A stretch of 64,000 nt of DNA from Streptomyces sp. f51 (GTDB lineage Bacteria > Actinomycetota > Actinomycetes > Streptomycetales > Streptomycetaceae), in contig NZ_CP149798.1 of assembly GCF_037940415.1 (NCBI RefSeq), positions 3,398,501 to 3,462,500 on the forward strand, in the 5' to 3' direction. The position numbers and the translations under genes were made by a program. Within the stretch, counting starts at the first letter, position 1. Each line of letters begins with the position of its first letter. This document shows, one piece after another, positions 1-7,860 of the stretch. Under the pieces are notes generated by a model. That model saw only the letters and a list, made by a program, of their open reading frames with translations, did not search any database and had not been told where the DNA came from.

Positions 1-153
1 GCCGCTCCCGGCGATGTGGCCGAGCCCCTGGTCGACGAGGTGGTCGCCCAGCTCCGCGCTCTGGGCGCCACGGTCGCCACGGGCCGCTTCGGCGCCCAGA
101 TGCGGGTCTCGCTGACGAACGACGGCCCGTTCACCGTCCTCCTGGAGATGTGA
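1..153 (+). CDS. dtd: D-aminoacyl-tRNA deacylase, C-terminal fragment
   Basis: The first 50 codons of the window are open in frame 1 and end at TGA 151-153; the start lies outside the window. The translated end contains [18 protein letters not shown], matching the conserved C-terminal block of DTD proteins (GRFGAxMxVxLxNDGPVT), where the NDGP loop helps form the active site. The enzyme removes D-amino acids mischarged onto tRNA in the cytoplasm. It is convergent with the next gene, whose stop codon is only 3 bp away. The motif identifies the family well; only the tail is visible. Confidence 0.9.
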   Translation, partial: AAPGDVAEPLVDEVVAQLRALGATVATGRFGAQMRVSLTNDGPFTVLLEM

Positions 154-156
154 GCC

Positions 157-1128
157 CTACGGCTCGACCACGACCTCCTGTGCCGCCGCCGTCGAGTCCG
201 CCATCAGCGGGGCGTCCACCGGCACGTTGCGCTTCACGAGGGCCAGGGCGATCGGGCCGAGTTCGTGGTGGCGTACGGAGGTGGTGATGAAGCCGATCGC
301 GCGGCCGTCGGGGGTCCCGTCCGCGACGCGCAGCTCGGTGCCGTGCGGGGGCAGGACGACCTCGCTGCCGTCGAGGTGGAGGAAGACCAGGCGGCGCGGG
401 GGCTTGCCCAGGTTCTGGACGCGGGCGACGGTCTCCTGGCCGCGGTAGCAGCCCTTCTGGAGGTGGACGGCGGTGCCGATCCAGCCGAGCTCGTGCGGAA
501 TCGTGCGGTGGTCGGTCTCGAAGCCGAGGCGGGGCCTGTGCTGCTCGACGCGCAGGGCCTCGTGGGCGAGGAGTCCAGCGGGCGGTCCGGCCTTCTCCGC
601 GAAGGACTCCAGGTCCGCGCGGGGCAGGAAGAGATCACGGCCGTACGGGGTCTCGCGGACGACGACTCCCTCGGGGACCTCGGCGATCGAACCGGCCGGG
701 AGCTCGACGACGGCGAAGTCGGCGGTGCGGTCGGCGACTTCGACCCGGTAGAAGAACTTCATCGACTCCAGGTAGGCGACCAGCGCCTCCTGGGTGTCGG
801 GTTCCGTGTGCATCCACACCGTCGTGCCGTCGTCGACGAGATACAGCGCGTGCTCGATGTGGCCGTTCGCGGAGAGGATCAGCGCCTCGGTGGCCTGTCC
901 GGCGGGGAGGTCGGTGACGTGCTGCGTGAGCAGCAGGTGCAGCCAGGCCAGCCGGTCGTCGCCGGTGACGGTGACGACACCGCGGTGCGAGAGGTCCACG
1001 AAGCCGACGCCGTCGGCGAGGACGCGCTGCTCACGGAACAGGTCGCCGTAGTGGCCGGCGACGCCTTCGTCCACGCCTTCGGCGGGTACGGCGCCCGGCA
1101 GGGACAGGAGGGGGCTCTTCATGGACAT
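157..1128 (-). CDS. ygfZ: YgfZ/GcvT folate-binding protein (Fe-S maintenance or tRNA modification)
   Basis: A 323-residue protein with the YgfZ signature K-G-C-Y-x-G-Q-E (QKGCYRGQETVAR) in its second half and a GcvT-like N-terminal fold. YgfZ proteins bind tetrahydrofolate and support assembly or repair of some iron-sulfur enzymes, with a link to tRNA thio-modification. Length is normal for the actinobacterial form. Two in-frame ATGs lie at 1128 and 1122; neither has a clear ribosome site, so the start may be either. It lies 37 bp downstream of nur on the same strand and could be read from the same transcript. Confidence 0.88.
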   Translation of the reverse strand: MSMKSPLLSLPGAVPAEGVDEGVAGHYGDLFREQRVLADGVGFVDLSHRGVVTVTGDDRLAWLHLLLTQHVTDLPAGQATEALILSANGHIEHALYLVDDGTTVWMHTEPDTQEALVAYLESMKFFYRVEVADRTADFAVVELPAGSIAEVPEGVVVRETPYGRDLFLPRADLESFAEKAGPPAGLLAHEALRVEQHRPRLGFETDHRTIPHELGWIGTAVHLQKGCYRGQETVARVQNLGKPPRRLVFLHLDGSEVVLPPHGTELRVADGTPDGRAIGFITTSVRHHELGPIALALVKRNVPVDAPLMADSTAAAQEVVVEP

Positions 1129-1165
1129 ACACAGTACGACCGCGCGGTCGCAGATTTTATTTCTG

Positions 1166-1591
1166 TCACTTCTGGAGGGCCTGGCAGTCCTTGCAGCGGC
1201 CGAAGATGGCGAAGTGCTTCATCTCCGTCTCGAAGCCGAAGGTCTCCTGGAGCTTCGCGGTGAACTCGGCGGCGACGGAGACGTCGGCCTCGATGACGTT
1301 CGAGCAGTCGCGGCAGACGAGGTGGATGTGGTGGTGCCGGTCGGCCAGGTGGTACGTCGGCGCTCCGTGCCCCAGATGGGCGTGGCTGACCAGCCCGAGC
1401 TCCTCCAGGAGCTCCAGGGTCCGGTAGACCGTGGAAATGTTGACCCCCGACGCCGTCTTCCTCACTTCGCCGAGGATGTCGTCGGGGGTCGCGTGTTCCA
1501 GGGTGTCCACTGCTTCGAGGACAAGCTGGCGCTGAGGCGTCAGCCGGTAGCCGCGCTGCCTGAGGTCGCTCTTCCAGTCGGTGCTCACCAC
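1166..1591 (-). CDS. nur: Nickel-responsive Fur-family regulator Nur
   Basis: A 141-residue Fur-family repressor: N-terminal winged helix (about 10-80) with the helix around NISTVYRTLELLEELG, C-terminal dimer and metal domain. The histidines reported as Nur ligands are all present at the expected numbers: H33, H70, H72, H86, H88, H90 and H126. Two CxxC pairs (C93/C96, C133/C136) may hold structural zinc. Known Nur represses nickel uptake genes and controls the switch between Fe- and Ni-superoxide dismutase. Start chosen at GTG 1591; a second GTG follows at 1588. A TAGACT sequence about 12 bases upstream could be a -10 element. Confidence 0.93.
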   Translation of the reverse strand: MVSTDWKSDLRQRGYRLTPQRQLVLEAVDTLEHATPDDILGEVRKTASGVNISTVYRTLELLEELGLVSHAHLGHGAPTYHLADRHHHIHLVCRDCSNVIEADVSVAAEFTAKLQETFGFETEMKHFAIFGRCKDCQALQK

Positions 1592-1667
1592 ACTGGAAGT
1601 CTAGGACCATTCCCGTGGGAGCCGCCCCGGGGAACGGCGGGGCGGCTCGGGGCGGTGCGCGGGCCGC

Positions 1668-2243
1668 CTACTTGAAGAAGGCGATTCCGTCGTCCGGCAT
1701 GTCGTCGGGCAGGGCCTTGGCCCAGCGCTCGACGTCCTCCGGGGTGACGACCTTCTTCAGGTGCCCGGACATGTAGGGGCGCAGCTCGACCTCGGGGGTC
1801 TGCTTCTCGCCGACCCACATCAGGTCGCTGTTCACGTAGCCGTACAGGCGCTTGCCGCCGCTGTAGGGGCCGGAGGCGGCCGTGCGGGCGACCGCGTCGG
1901 TGACCAGGTCGATCTGCGGCTTCTTGTCGGCGATCTCGCCGTACCAGATCTCGACGACGCCGTCGTCGCGGGTCATCACGACCTCGACCTTGCGGTCGGC
2001 GTCGACGCGCCAGAAGCCGGACTCCGTCTCCAGCGGCCGGACCTTCTCGCCGTTCTCGTCGAGCACCCAGCTGTGCGAGCGGTACTCCAGGAAGTCCCGC
2101 CCGTCGTGCGTGAAACTGACCTCCTGCCCGAAGTTGCACTTCTCGGAGCCGGGGAAGTCGTGGACGCCGACTCCCGCCCAGTCGCCGAGCAGGAAGACAA
2201 GGGGGACCAGGTCCTTGTGGAGGTCCGACGGAATCTCGATCAT
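1668..2243 (-). CDS. Nitrobindin-like heme-binding beta-barrel (FABP-like) protein
   Basis: A 191-residue protein with the N-terminal GDWAGVGV sequence, which fits the GxWxGxG signature of nitrobindin/THAP4-type ten-stranded beta-barrels (formerly DUF1794). Family members bind ferric heme in an open pocket and react with nitric oxide or peroxynitrite; the biological role in actinobacteria is unsettled. No signal peptide, so cytoplasmic. The conserved distal His that ligates heme was not verified. It follows the small membrane peptide gene at 2269-2367 on the same strand with a 25-bp gap, so the two are probably co-transcribed. Confidence 0.85.
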   Translation of the reverse strand: MIEIPSDLHKDLVPLVFLLGDWAGVGVHDFPGSEKCNFGQEVSFTHDGRDFLEYRSHSWVLDENGEKVRPLETESGFWRVDADRKVEVVMTRDDGVVEIWYGEIADKKPQIDLVTDAVARTAASGPYSGGKRLYGYVNSDLMWVGEKQTPEVELRPYMSGHLKKVVTPEDVERWAKALPDDMPDDGIAFFK

Positions 2244-2268
2244 GAGCTGAACAGTTCCTTGGTGGGGG

Positions 2269-2367
2269 TCAGCGCTGGCCCTGGTACAGCTTCTTCACGG
2301 TCAGCCCCGCGAAGGCGAGCACGCCGACGCAGACCAGGACCAGCAGGGTTTCGAAGAAGATCTCCAC
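2269..2367 (-). CDS. 32-residue single-helix membrane peptide
   Basis: GTG at 2365-2367 opens a 32-codon frame ending TGA at 2269-2271. A GAGGAG ribosome site lies 6 bases upstream, which strongly supports translation. The peptide starts MEIFFETLLVLVCVGVLAFA, forms one transmembrane helix (about residues 5-22) and ends in a basic KKLYQGQR tail, so N-outside/C-inside is likely. I recall near-identical short products in other Streptomyces. Function unknown; its place just before the nitrobindin-like gene suggests one transcript. Confidence 0.7.
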   Translation of the reverse strand: MEIFFETLLVLVCVGVLAFAGLTVKKLYQGQR

Positions 2368-2434
2368 GGGGTGCTCCTCGGTGAGCGGAACGGGTCCCCG
2401 CCCGGGCTCGGCCGGGACTGGGGAGGTACACAAA

Positions 2435-2469
2435 GGCCGGGCCCCAGCTTACGCGGCTGGGGCCCGGCC
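2435..2469 (-). terminator. Strong hairpin terminator
   Basis: A perfect 14-bp stem (2435-2448 with 2456-2469) and a 7-base loop, followed on the minus strand by TTTG. It lies just past the stop of the three-gene membrane-protein operon ending at 2505 and would separate it from the gene at 2269-2367. Confidence 0.85.
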
Positions 2470-2504
2470 CTCTCTTCCAGGTGCGCCTTGCGGGCCCGGC
2501 CGCG

Positions 2505-3470
2505 TCAGCCGAGCAACTGGCTCTGAAGGACGACCGTCTGCTGGAAGGGGATCTTCCTCGCGGCGCCCTTCCGGGACTGGACGACCAGACCGAGGGTGTC
2601 CCCGGCCACCAGGTACGCCTGCCTGACCTGCTCGGCGCCGTACGGCTTGGCTTCCTCGTACGTGTAGTGCGGGACGTTCACGACCTGGACGGACTGCGGG
2701 AGACTCCCGTCGCTGTGCACGTCGGCCGCGCCCCGCAGCGCGAAGTTCGGGCTGTCCCAGCTCGTGAGCTCGTCCTGCTGGAGCGAGTCGACGATGGCGG
2801 CGGAGTCGAACCGGAGCAGATAGATCCGGGTGTGGGTGCCGTCCGGGGTGGTCCAGCCCCGGGCGGCGATGTGCCGCAGGGCGTAGTCCGTCAGCAGCCG
2901 GCCGAGGCGATCGCGGTCGTCCTTCGAGGCGTACGCGTCGAGGAAGTCCGTCTTCGCCAGCCAGCCGTCTGTGCCGCGCAGGTCCTTGTCGGCCTTCGCG
3001 CCCTCGGGAACGGGCAGCAGGAGTCTGCGCAGGTCGGCGTAGTGGATGTTCGCCCCGTTCGCCTCGGCGAAGGCGCTCGGGCTGCCCGACGGCAGCGGCG
3101 GGAACCGGATGTCGGGGTAGGTCCAGCGCCCGTCGGACACGGTCGCGAGGCCCGGGACGTCGGTGCGCCGCATGTCCGTGATGCCGTACGCGGCGGCGGC
3201 GCCGGCCGTCGCGAACACGACGGTGGCCGCGGTCCAGCGCAGCACGGCACGGAGGACACGGCGGTCCTTCTTCACCCGGGGTGCCACCGGAAGGTCCTCG
3301 GCGGGAGCCGGGGCGTCCGCCGGCGCCAGGGGCGGCACCTCCGGCGCGGTCCCGTCCGTGGGCGCCGTTCCGCCGGCGGTCCCCGGCGTCGTCACCGGCG
3401 CCGGTTCCACGGCCGTCTCCGGTGCTGTGGCCGCCTCCGCGATGTCGGGCGCGGCAAGGTTCTCGGTCAT
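2505..3470 (-). CDS. Membrane-anchored protein of unknown function (third of three coupled paralogues)
   Basis: A 321-residue protein: a Pro/Ala-rich cytoplasmic tail (1-85), one transmembrane helix (about 90-112, TAATVVFATAGAAAAYGI), then an extracellular domain of about 210 residues. The start ATG at 3470 overlaps the stop of the upstream gene as ATGA, showing translational coupling. The outer domain contains LRRLLLPVPEGAK...GTDGWL...DFLDAY, which resembles LRKLLITRPKGTR...GSDGWM...EYADSY in the first gene of this operon, so the two are paralogues. No enzyme motif recognised. Confidence 0.72.
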   Translation of the reverse strand: MTENLAAPDIAEAATAPETAVEPAPVTTPGTAGGTAPTDGTAPEVPPLAPADAPAPAEDLPVAPRVKKDRRVLRAVLRWTAATVVFATAGAAAAYGITDMRRTDVPGLATVSDGRWTYPDIRFPPLPSGSPSAFAEANGANIHYADLRRLLLPVPEGAKADKDLRGTDGWLAKTDFLDAYASKDDRDRLGRLLTDYALRHIAARGWTTPDGTHTRIYLLRFDSAAIVDSLQQDELTSWDSPNFALRGAADVHSDGSLPQSVQVVNVPHYTYEEAKPYGAEQVRQAYLVAGDTLGLVVQSRKGAARKIPFQQTVVLQSQLLG

Positions 3471-4345
3471 ACGGCCTCCCCCGGGTCCGTGATCCGGTCG
3501 AGCTGGGCGGTCAGGAAGCGGGCGACGGTCGGGCCGTCGAGCGGCTTGACGCCGGAGACGGTGGCGCTCACCAGCACGTCTCCCTCGTACGCGGAACAGA
3601 ACATCATGTCGAGCTTTTCGGCCTTGCTCTTGGGCGGCAGGAAGCACCCGGCGTTCTTGTGGCCCTCGATCTTCGGGCCCTTGCGGAAGATGCCGAGCGA
3701 TGCGAGCAGCGCGTTGTGCGACTTCGAGATGTTCCGCACGGTCCGCTGGTTCTCCATCTGGGACAGCGTGACGCTCGCGGTGAAGGACTGCTTCTTGTAG
3801 ACCGCGTAGGAGTCCGCGCTCGCGTAACTGCGCATGACGACCCCCTTGATGTGCTCGTCGTCGATCTCCTTCTCCAGCTGCCGCCGCTGGGCGCGGGGCA
3901 GGTCACGGAGCGACTCCTTGCGCAGCGCGGTGGCCTGACGGCCATTCAGCCGGGCGTCGGCGCCGAACTCGCCGAGGTCGGGACCGCGCCCGTAGGCCTT
4001 GTCGTAGGGCAGGAGCATGCCCGCGAGTCCCTTGGCGTCCTTCGCCTTCTCGTCCTTGTCCTTCACCTGCTTCGGGAAGCGCCAGGTGGGCTTTCCCGGC
4101 TCGCGGTCGGCCGCGTCCACGGTCGCCGCGGTCCAGCCGACACCACCGATCACGGCGGCGACCAGCAGGACGGCACCGGAGACGGCGGCGACACGGCGGG
4201 GGCGCAGCCGCCGCTTGGGCTTCACGGCCTCCTCCACGGCCTCGGCGGGGGTCTCGGTGACGCCCTCGGCCGGCGCTTCGGTGACGCCTCCGGCCGGGGT
4301 CTCGGTGTGGCCCTCGGCGGGGGTCTCGGTCGGGTGCTCGCTCAC
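3467..4345 (-). CDS. Membrane-anchored protein of unknown function (second of three coupled paralogues)
   Basis: A 292-residue protein starting at GTG 4345, which overlaps the upstream stop as GTGA. It has a Glu/Thr/Pro-rich N-terminal tail with repeats of the type TPAEGxTE (about residues 5-50), a basic stop-transfer stretch KPKRRLRPRR, one transmembrane helix (about 60-82) and an extracellular domain. The outer part carries an LAGMLLPYDKAYG segment followed by a helical charged region, weakly similar to the flanking paralogues. No known domain recognised. Its acidic repeat tail is unlike the other two. Confidence 0.68.
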   Translation of the reverse strand: MSEHPTETPAEGHTETPAGGVTEAPAEGVTETPAEAVEEAVKPKRRLRPRRVAAVSGAVLLVAAVIGGVGWTAATVDAADREPGKPTWRFPKQVKDKDEKAKDAKGLAGMLLPYDKAYGRGPDLGEFGADARLNGRQATALRKESLRDLPRAQRRQLEKEIDDEHIKGVVMRSYASADSYAVYKKQSFTASVTLSQMENQRTVRNISKSHNALLASLGIFRKGPKIEGHKNAGCFLPPKSKAEKLDMMFCSAYEGDVLVSATVSGVKPLDGPTVARFLTAQLDRITDPGEAV

Positions 4346-5151
4346 AGTCGTCCCACCTGCCGCTTGGCCAGGTCCATGATCTTTTCCTTGGCGATCGGCC
4401 TGGTGCCGTAGATCCATATCTCCATGGCGATGTCACCGCGCCAGGCGTGCGCCTCCGCCGAGTACATCGGGAGGTAGCCGGGCTTCGTCTCGGGCCGGGT
4501 GTGGACGTACGCCATGCCGTCCCCGGTGCCGGGGAGGGACCAGCTGCGGGTGCCGGCCTCCTTCTCCGCCCAGAAGTACTCGTTGTCGGCGTACTCGTCG
4601 GCCTTGAGGCTCTCCTCCTGGCGGAACTGCACCAGGCGGATCTCCACGGTGGTCGTGCCGCCCTGTTCCCAGCCGGCCACGGCCGCGCGGCGGAACTCGT
4701 TGTTGATGAGGTCGGGGAACGCGTTGGCGGGCTTCTTGTAGGAGTCCGCGTACTCCGTCATGTCCATCCAGCCGTCGGAGCCCGTCCAGTGGGCCTCCCT
4801 GGTGCCCTTCGGCCGGGTGATCAGGAGTTTGCGCAGGTCGCCGTCCGTCTTCACCCGGTGGTCCTGGGCGGCGGACAGCGGGTCGGGACCGGGGCCCTTG
4901 GCCTGGGTCACCACCGGCTGCGACAGCGAGGGCAGCTTCGTCGGCGCGCGGTGGGCCTGGACCAGGAATCCGGTGCAGGTGCCGGCGACGAGGCCGAGCA
5001 CGGCCGCCGTGGCGATGAGCAGAGTCGTACGACCGCGCCGACGGGGCACGGGTTCTGACGGCGCGTCCGCCGTCGTACCGGGGTCGACAATCGTCGTGTC
5101 TGCGGACACGCTCGGTCTTTCCGGTTGTTCGGATCCTTCGGGTCCTACCAA
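4342..5151 (-). CDS. Membrane-anchored protein of unknown function (first of three coupled paralogues)
   Basis: About 269 residues: short cytoplasmic tail, basic RRRGR stretch, one transmembrane helix (LLIATAAVLGLVAGTCTGFL) and an extracellular domain. The start is uncertain. TTG 5149-5151 has a GGGGGGA ribosome-like site 5 bases upstream, while the frame stays open to an ATG at 5217. The outer domain matches the third gene of the operon (LRKLL...GSDGW...). It leads a three-gene operon with overlapping stops and starts, divergent from the DsrE-like gene. Confidence 0.65.
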   Translation of the reverse strand: MVGPEGSEQPERPSVSADTTIVDPGTTADAPSEPVPRRRGRTTLLIATAAVLGLVAGTCTGFLVQAHRAPTKLPSLSQPVVTQAKGPGPDPLSAAQDHRVKTDGDLRKLLITRPKGTREAHWTGSDGWMDMTEYADSYKKPANAFPDLINNEFRRAAVAGWEQGGTTTVEIRLVQFRQEESLKADEYADNEYFWAEKEAGTRSWSLPGTGDGMAYVHTRPETKPGYLPMYSAEAHAWRGDIAMEIWIYGTRPIAKEKIMDLAKRQVGRL

Positions 5152-5264
5152 GACGTCCCCCCACAGAAGGTGAATCACGGATTCCGTATCCGCGCACAGG
5201 AGACTCGTGGCCCCCACACGGGGTTGTCCGGACGTTGATCACGATTCGGATTACGATGACGGTC

Positions 5265-5627
5265 ATGGCGAACAAGCTCGTGATCAAGGTGACGGCGGGG
5301 GCCGACGCCCCGGAACGCTGCTCACAGGCGTTCACCGTCGCCGCGGTGGCCGTGGCCAGTGGTGTGGAGGTCTCCCTCTGGCTGACCGGCGAGTCCTCCT
5401 GGTTCGCGCTGCCGGGGCGCGCCGCCGAGTTCGAACTGCCGCACGCGGCGCCGCTGCCCGATCTGATCGACTCGGTCCTGGCGGCCGGGCGCGTCACCCT
5501 GTGCACCCAGTGCGCGGCCCGGCGCGACATCACGGAGAAGGACGTCCTGGAGGGCGTACGGATCGCGGGGGCGCAGGTGTTCGTGCAGGAGGCGATGGCG
5601 GACGGGACGCAGGCGCTGGTCTACTGA
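5265..5627 (+). CDS. DsrE/DsrF-like family protein
   Basis: A 120-residue protein (MANKLVIKVTAGADAPERCS...) with the alternating beta/alpha pattern and small-residue-rich VTAGADAPERC start typical of DsrE-fold proteins, which handle sulfur or act in peroxide and tellurium-related responses. A CTQC pair is present near residue 82; whether either Cys matches a DsrE persulfide site is not clear. The frame is open 30 bases further upstream, but the ATG at 5265 gives the family-typical start. Cytoplasmic. A sulfurtransferase operon lies 1.2 kb away, but no direct link is shown. Confidence 0.72.
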   Translation: MANKLVIKVTAGADAPERCSQAFTVAAVAVASGVEVSLWLTGESSWFALPGRAAEFELPHAAPLPDLIDSVLAAGRVTLCTQCAARRDITEKDVLEGVRIAGAQVFVQEAMADGTQALVY

Positions 5628-5648
5628 CCGCGGCCGCTCCCGGTCGGC

Positions 5649-5700
5649 GTGCCGTCACTGGCCCCGGCCGCCCCCGGCCACCGTGCCGTCACTGGCCCCG
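5649..5700. repeat. Two 18-bp direct repeats
   Basis: GTGCCGTCACTGGCCCCG occurs perfectly at 5649-5666 and again at 5683-5700. The second copy contains the stop codon of the VOC gene. It looks like a local duplication between two convergent genes and has no evident function. Confidence 0.6.
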
Positions 5701-6084
5701 TCTGCGCCGGCTGCGCGTGTCCACCCAGAGGCAGAACGGGTGGCCCGCCGGGTCGAACAGCACCCGTACGTCCTCCTGGGGCTGGTTCTCGGCGAGCCGG
5801 GCGCCCTGCTCGACGGCGTAGGCCGTCTCCTCCGCCAGGTCGTCGACCTCGATGTCCAGATGGAGCATCATCCGCTGGTCGCCCGGGCCGGCCGGCCACA
5901 CCGGCGGTGTGTAGAGCGGCTCGGTCTCGAAGGCGAGCGCGACCCCGCCGAACGGGGGTCCGATGAGCACCCAGTCGGGCTCCTCGGCCCGTACCTCGTA
6001 CCCGAGCAGCCTCCGGTAGAAGTCGGCGAGTTCACGGGCGTCGGGCGCGTCGAGCACCACGGTGGACAACCTCGTACGCGACAT
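5689..6084 (-). CDS. VOC superfamily (glyoxalase/bleomycin-resistance-like) protein
   Basis: A 131-residue single-copy VOC protein. The start LSTVVLDAPDARELADFYRRLLGYE is replaced by typical family signals: first strand, DARELADFYRRLLG helix, GDQRMMLHLDIEVDDL central strand with histidine, and an FCLW end strand (HPFCLWV). Such proteins are metal-dependent lyases, dioxygenases or drug-binding proteins; the substrate cannot be told. Cytoplasmic. Convergent with the DsrE-like gene. The last codons fall in a duplicated 18-bp sequence. Confidence 0.82.
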   Translation of the reverse strand: MSRTRLSTVVLDAPDARELADFYRRLLGYEVRAEEPDWVLIGPPFGGVALAFETEPLYTPPVWPAGPGDQRMMLHLDIEVDDLAEETAYAVEQGARLAENQPQEDVRVLFDPAGHPFCLWVDTRSRRRRGQ

Positions 6085-6118
6085 AGACGCCTTTTCCGCT
6101 CCTACCGCTGCCGTCGGT

Positions 6119-6382
6119 TCACGGCTGCCGCCGCTTCTTGCCGTCCAGCTCGTCCCACCACTCGTCGGACTTCGGGTCCCCGGACGGGTCGTCCCACCAG
6201 CGGTCCTCGGGCCCCCGCCGGTTGGCCACCATCGCGGCGACCGGCGGAATCAGCATGGCGACCACGCACATGGCGACGGCCGCGGGAACCGACCAGAGCC
6301 GTACGACCGACCATGCGAGGACGAACAGCACGATGCACGTCCCCATCATGGCGAAATACAGATGCCGCCTGCGCGCGTACAT
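6119..6382 (-). CDS. Small two-helix membrane protein, DUF3099-like
   Basis: ATG at 6382 gives 87 residues: MYARRRHLYFAMMG..., two adjacent transmembrane helices (about 9-27 and 31-49), then a hydrophilic tail rich in Trp and Asp (WWDDP, WWDEL) ending KKRRQP. This pattern fits the DUF3099 family of actinobacteria. The upstream frame to 6526 is open but reads like random high-GC coding, and the GGTGG before 6382 could serve as ribosome site. Function unknown. Confidence 0.7.
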   Translation of the reverse strand: MYARRRHLYFAMMGTCIVLFVLAWSVVRLWSVPAAVAMCVVAMLIPPVAAMVANRRGPEDRWWDDPSGDPKSDEWWDELDGKKRRQP

Positions 6383-6445
6383 ACCACCAGCGTAGGCCCG
6401 GACAACCCGTCCGGCGCAGTGCCGGCGGGCCCCGGAAGCGGGCGA

Positions 6446-6505
6446 GCCGAAGGGCCGCACCCCGATCCGGTAAGCGTCCAACCCCCGGGGGTGCGGCCCT
6501 TCGGC
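6446..6505 (-). terminator. Long-stem hairpin after the sulfurtransferase operon
   Basis: Perfect 18-bp inverted repeat, 6446-6463 with 6488-6505, with a 24-base loop. It lies between the end of the DUF1416 gene and the start of the DUF3099 gene, both on the minus strand, and can insulate the two. The stem has no clear T-run. Confidence 0.65.
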
Positions 6506-6514
6506 CGTTTCGTC

Positions 6515-6537
6515 GACCGCCGTCACGGACGGCGGTC
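6515..6537 (-). terminator. Short hairpin directly after DUF1416
   Basis: Ten perfect base pairs (GACCGCCGTC with GACGGCGGTC) around a 3-base loop, 6 bases past the DUF1416 stop codon. Together with the 18-bp stem just beyond it, this forms a tandem termination region for the sulfurtransferase operon. Confidence 0.6.
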
Positions 6538-6543
6538 CGCCGT

Positions 6544-6831
6544 TCAGACGGCGATCGCGACCTCGGCGAGGCCACCGGTCTGGGCGACGACCGTACGGTC
6601 GGCGGTGCCACCGGGGACCAGCGCGCGGACGGTCCAGGTGCCCTCGGCCGCGTAGAAGCGGAACTGACCCGTCGCGGAGGTGGGGACCTCCGCCGTGAAC
6701 TCGCCGGTCGAGTCCAGCAGACGGACGTAGCCCGTCACCGGCTCGCCGTCGCGGGTCACCTGACCCTGGATCGTGGTCTCACCGGGCTTGATCGTCGAGG
6801 CGTCGGGGCCGCCGGCCTTCGCTCCACACAT
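6544..6831 (-). CDS. sseC: DUF1416 protein, SseC-like partner of thiosulfate sulfurtransferase
   Basis: A 95-residue protein (MCGAKAGGPDASTIKPGET...) that matches the SseC/DUF1416 family found beside cysA-type rhodaneses in mycobacteria and Streptomyces. It looks like one transthyretin-like beta-sandwich (IQGQVTRDGEPVTGYVRLLD...GQFRFYAAEGTWTVRAL). A conserved Cys sits at residue 2. Exact role unknown; a function next to the rhodanese in sulfur transfer is inferred from constant pairing. It follows the sulfurtransferase stop by 30 bp. Confidence 0.85.
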   Translation of the reverse strand: MCGAKAGGPDASTIKPGETTIQGQVTRDGEPVTGYVRLLDSTGEFTAEVPTSATGQFRFYAAEGTWTVRALVPGGTADRTVVAQTGGLAEVAIAV

Positions 6832-6861
6832 ATTTCGATTCCGTCCTTCAGGCCTTGGGGA

Positions 6862-7707
6862 TTACTTGTTGGCGCCGAGCTCGATCGGCACGCCGACGAG
6901 GGAGCCGTACTCGGTCCAGGAGCCGTCGTAGTTCTTGACGTTCTGCACACCGAGGAGCTCGTGCAGCACGAACCAGGTGAGCGCGGAACGCTCACCGATG
7001 CGGCAGTAGGCGATCGTGTCCTTGGCGAGGTCGACCTGCTCGGCGGCGTAGAGCTCCTTGAGCTCGTCGTCCGACTTGAAGGTGCCGTCGTCGTTGGCGT
7101 TCTTCGACCACGGGATGTTGCGGGCGCTCGGGACGTGGCCCGGACGCTGCGACTGCTCCTGCGGCAGGTGGGCCGGGGCGAGGAGCTTGCCGCTGAACTC
7201 GTCGGGCGACCGGACGTCGACCAGGTTCTGCGAGCCGATCGCGGCGACGACGTCGTCGCGGAAGGCGCGGATGGCCGTGTTCTGGGCCTTGGCCTTGTAC
7301 GCGGTGGCGGCGCGCTCGGGGACCTGCGAGCCGTCGACCAGGTCGCGGGAGTCGAGCTCCCACTTCTTGCGGCCGCCGTCGAGCAGCTTCACGTTCTCGT
7401 GGCCGTACAGCTTGAAGTACCAGTAGGCGTAGGACGCGAACCAGTTGTTGTTGCCGCCGTAGAGGACGACCAGCGTGTCGTTGGCGATGCCCTTCGACGA
7501 GAGGAGCTTCTCGAAGCCCTCCTGGTCGATGAAGTCACGGCGGACCGGGTCCTGGAGGTCCTTGGTCCAGTCGATCCGGATGGCGTTCTTGATGTGGTTC
7601 TTCTCGTACGCCGACGTGTCCTCGTCGACCTCGACGACCGCCACGTTCGGGTCGTCCAGGTGGTCCTGGACCCAATCGGCGTCTACCAGGACGTCGCTGC
7701 GGCTCAT
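6862..7707 (-). CDS. cysA: Thiosulfate sulfurtransferase (rhodanese, CysA/SseA type)
   Basis: A 281-residue tandem-rhodanese enzyme that moves sulfane sulfur from thiosulfate to cyanide or a thiol acceptor. The N-terminal domain is inactive; the C-terminal domain has the loop C-R-I-G-E-R-S with the catalytic Cys (about residue 231) after DTIAY. The ATG at 7707 has a GGAGGAGAACGAGC ribosome site, better than any upstream codon. DUF1416 follows in the same operon, and the cysteine leader peptide precedes it by about 150 bases. The symbol follows mycobacterial usage and is not the sulfate-permease cysA. Confidence 0.92.
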   Translation of the reverse strand: MSRSDVLVDADWVQDHLDDPNVAVVEVDEDTSAYEKNHIKNAIRIDWTKDLQDPVRRDFIDQEGFEKLLSSKGIANDTLVVLYGGNNNWFASYAYWYFKLYGHENVKLLDGGRKKWELDSRDLVDGSQVPERAATAYKAKAQNTAIRAFRDDVVAAIGSQNLVDVRSPDEFSGKLLAPAHLPQEQSQRPGHVPSARNIPWSKNANDDGTFKSDDELKELYAAEQVDLAKDTIAYCRIGERSALTWFVLHELLGVQNVKNYDGSWTEYGSLVGVPIELGANK

Positions 7708-7860
7708 GCTCGTTCTCCTCCGGGGCAGTTGCGGCGGGGTGGTGCGGTGTGGAGAGGGTGCGCGGTGCGGTGCGTGCCGGTGAGGGCTTGCGCGGCGCAA
7801 TCGTGGCCCGGACAAGAGAGGTCCAGGGGCCCGGCTCGCGGAAGGCGGGAACGCTTCCGC

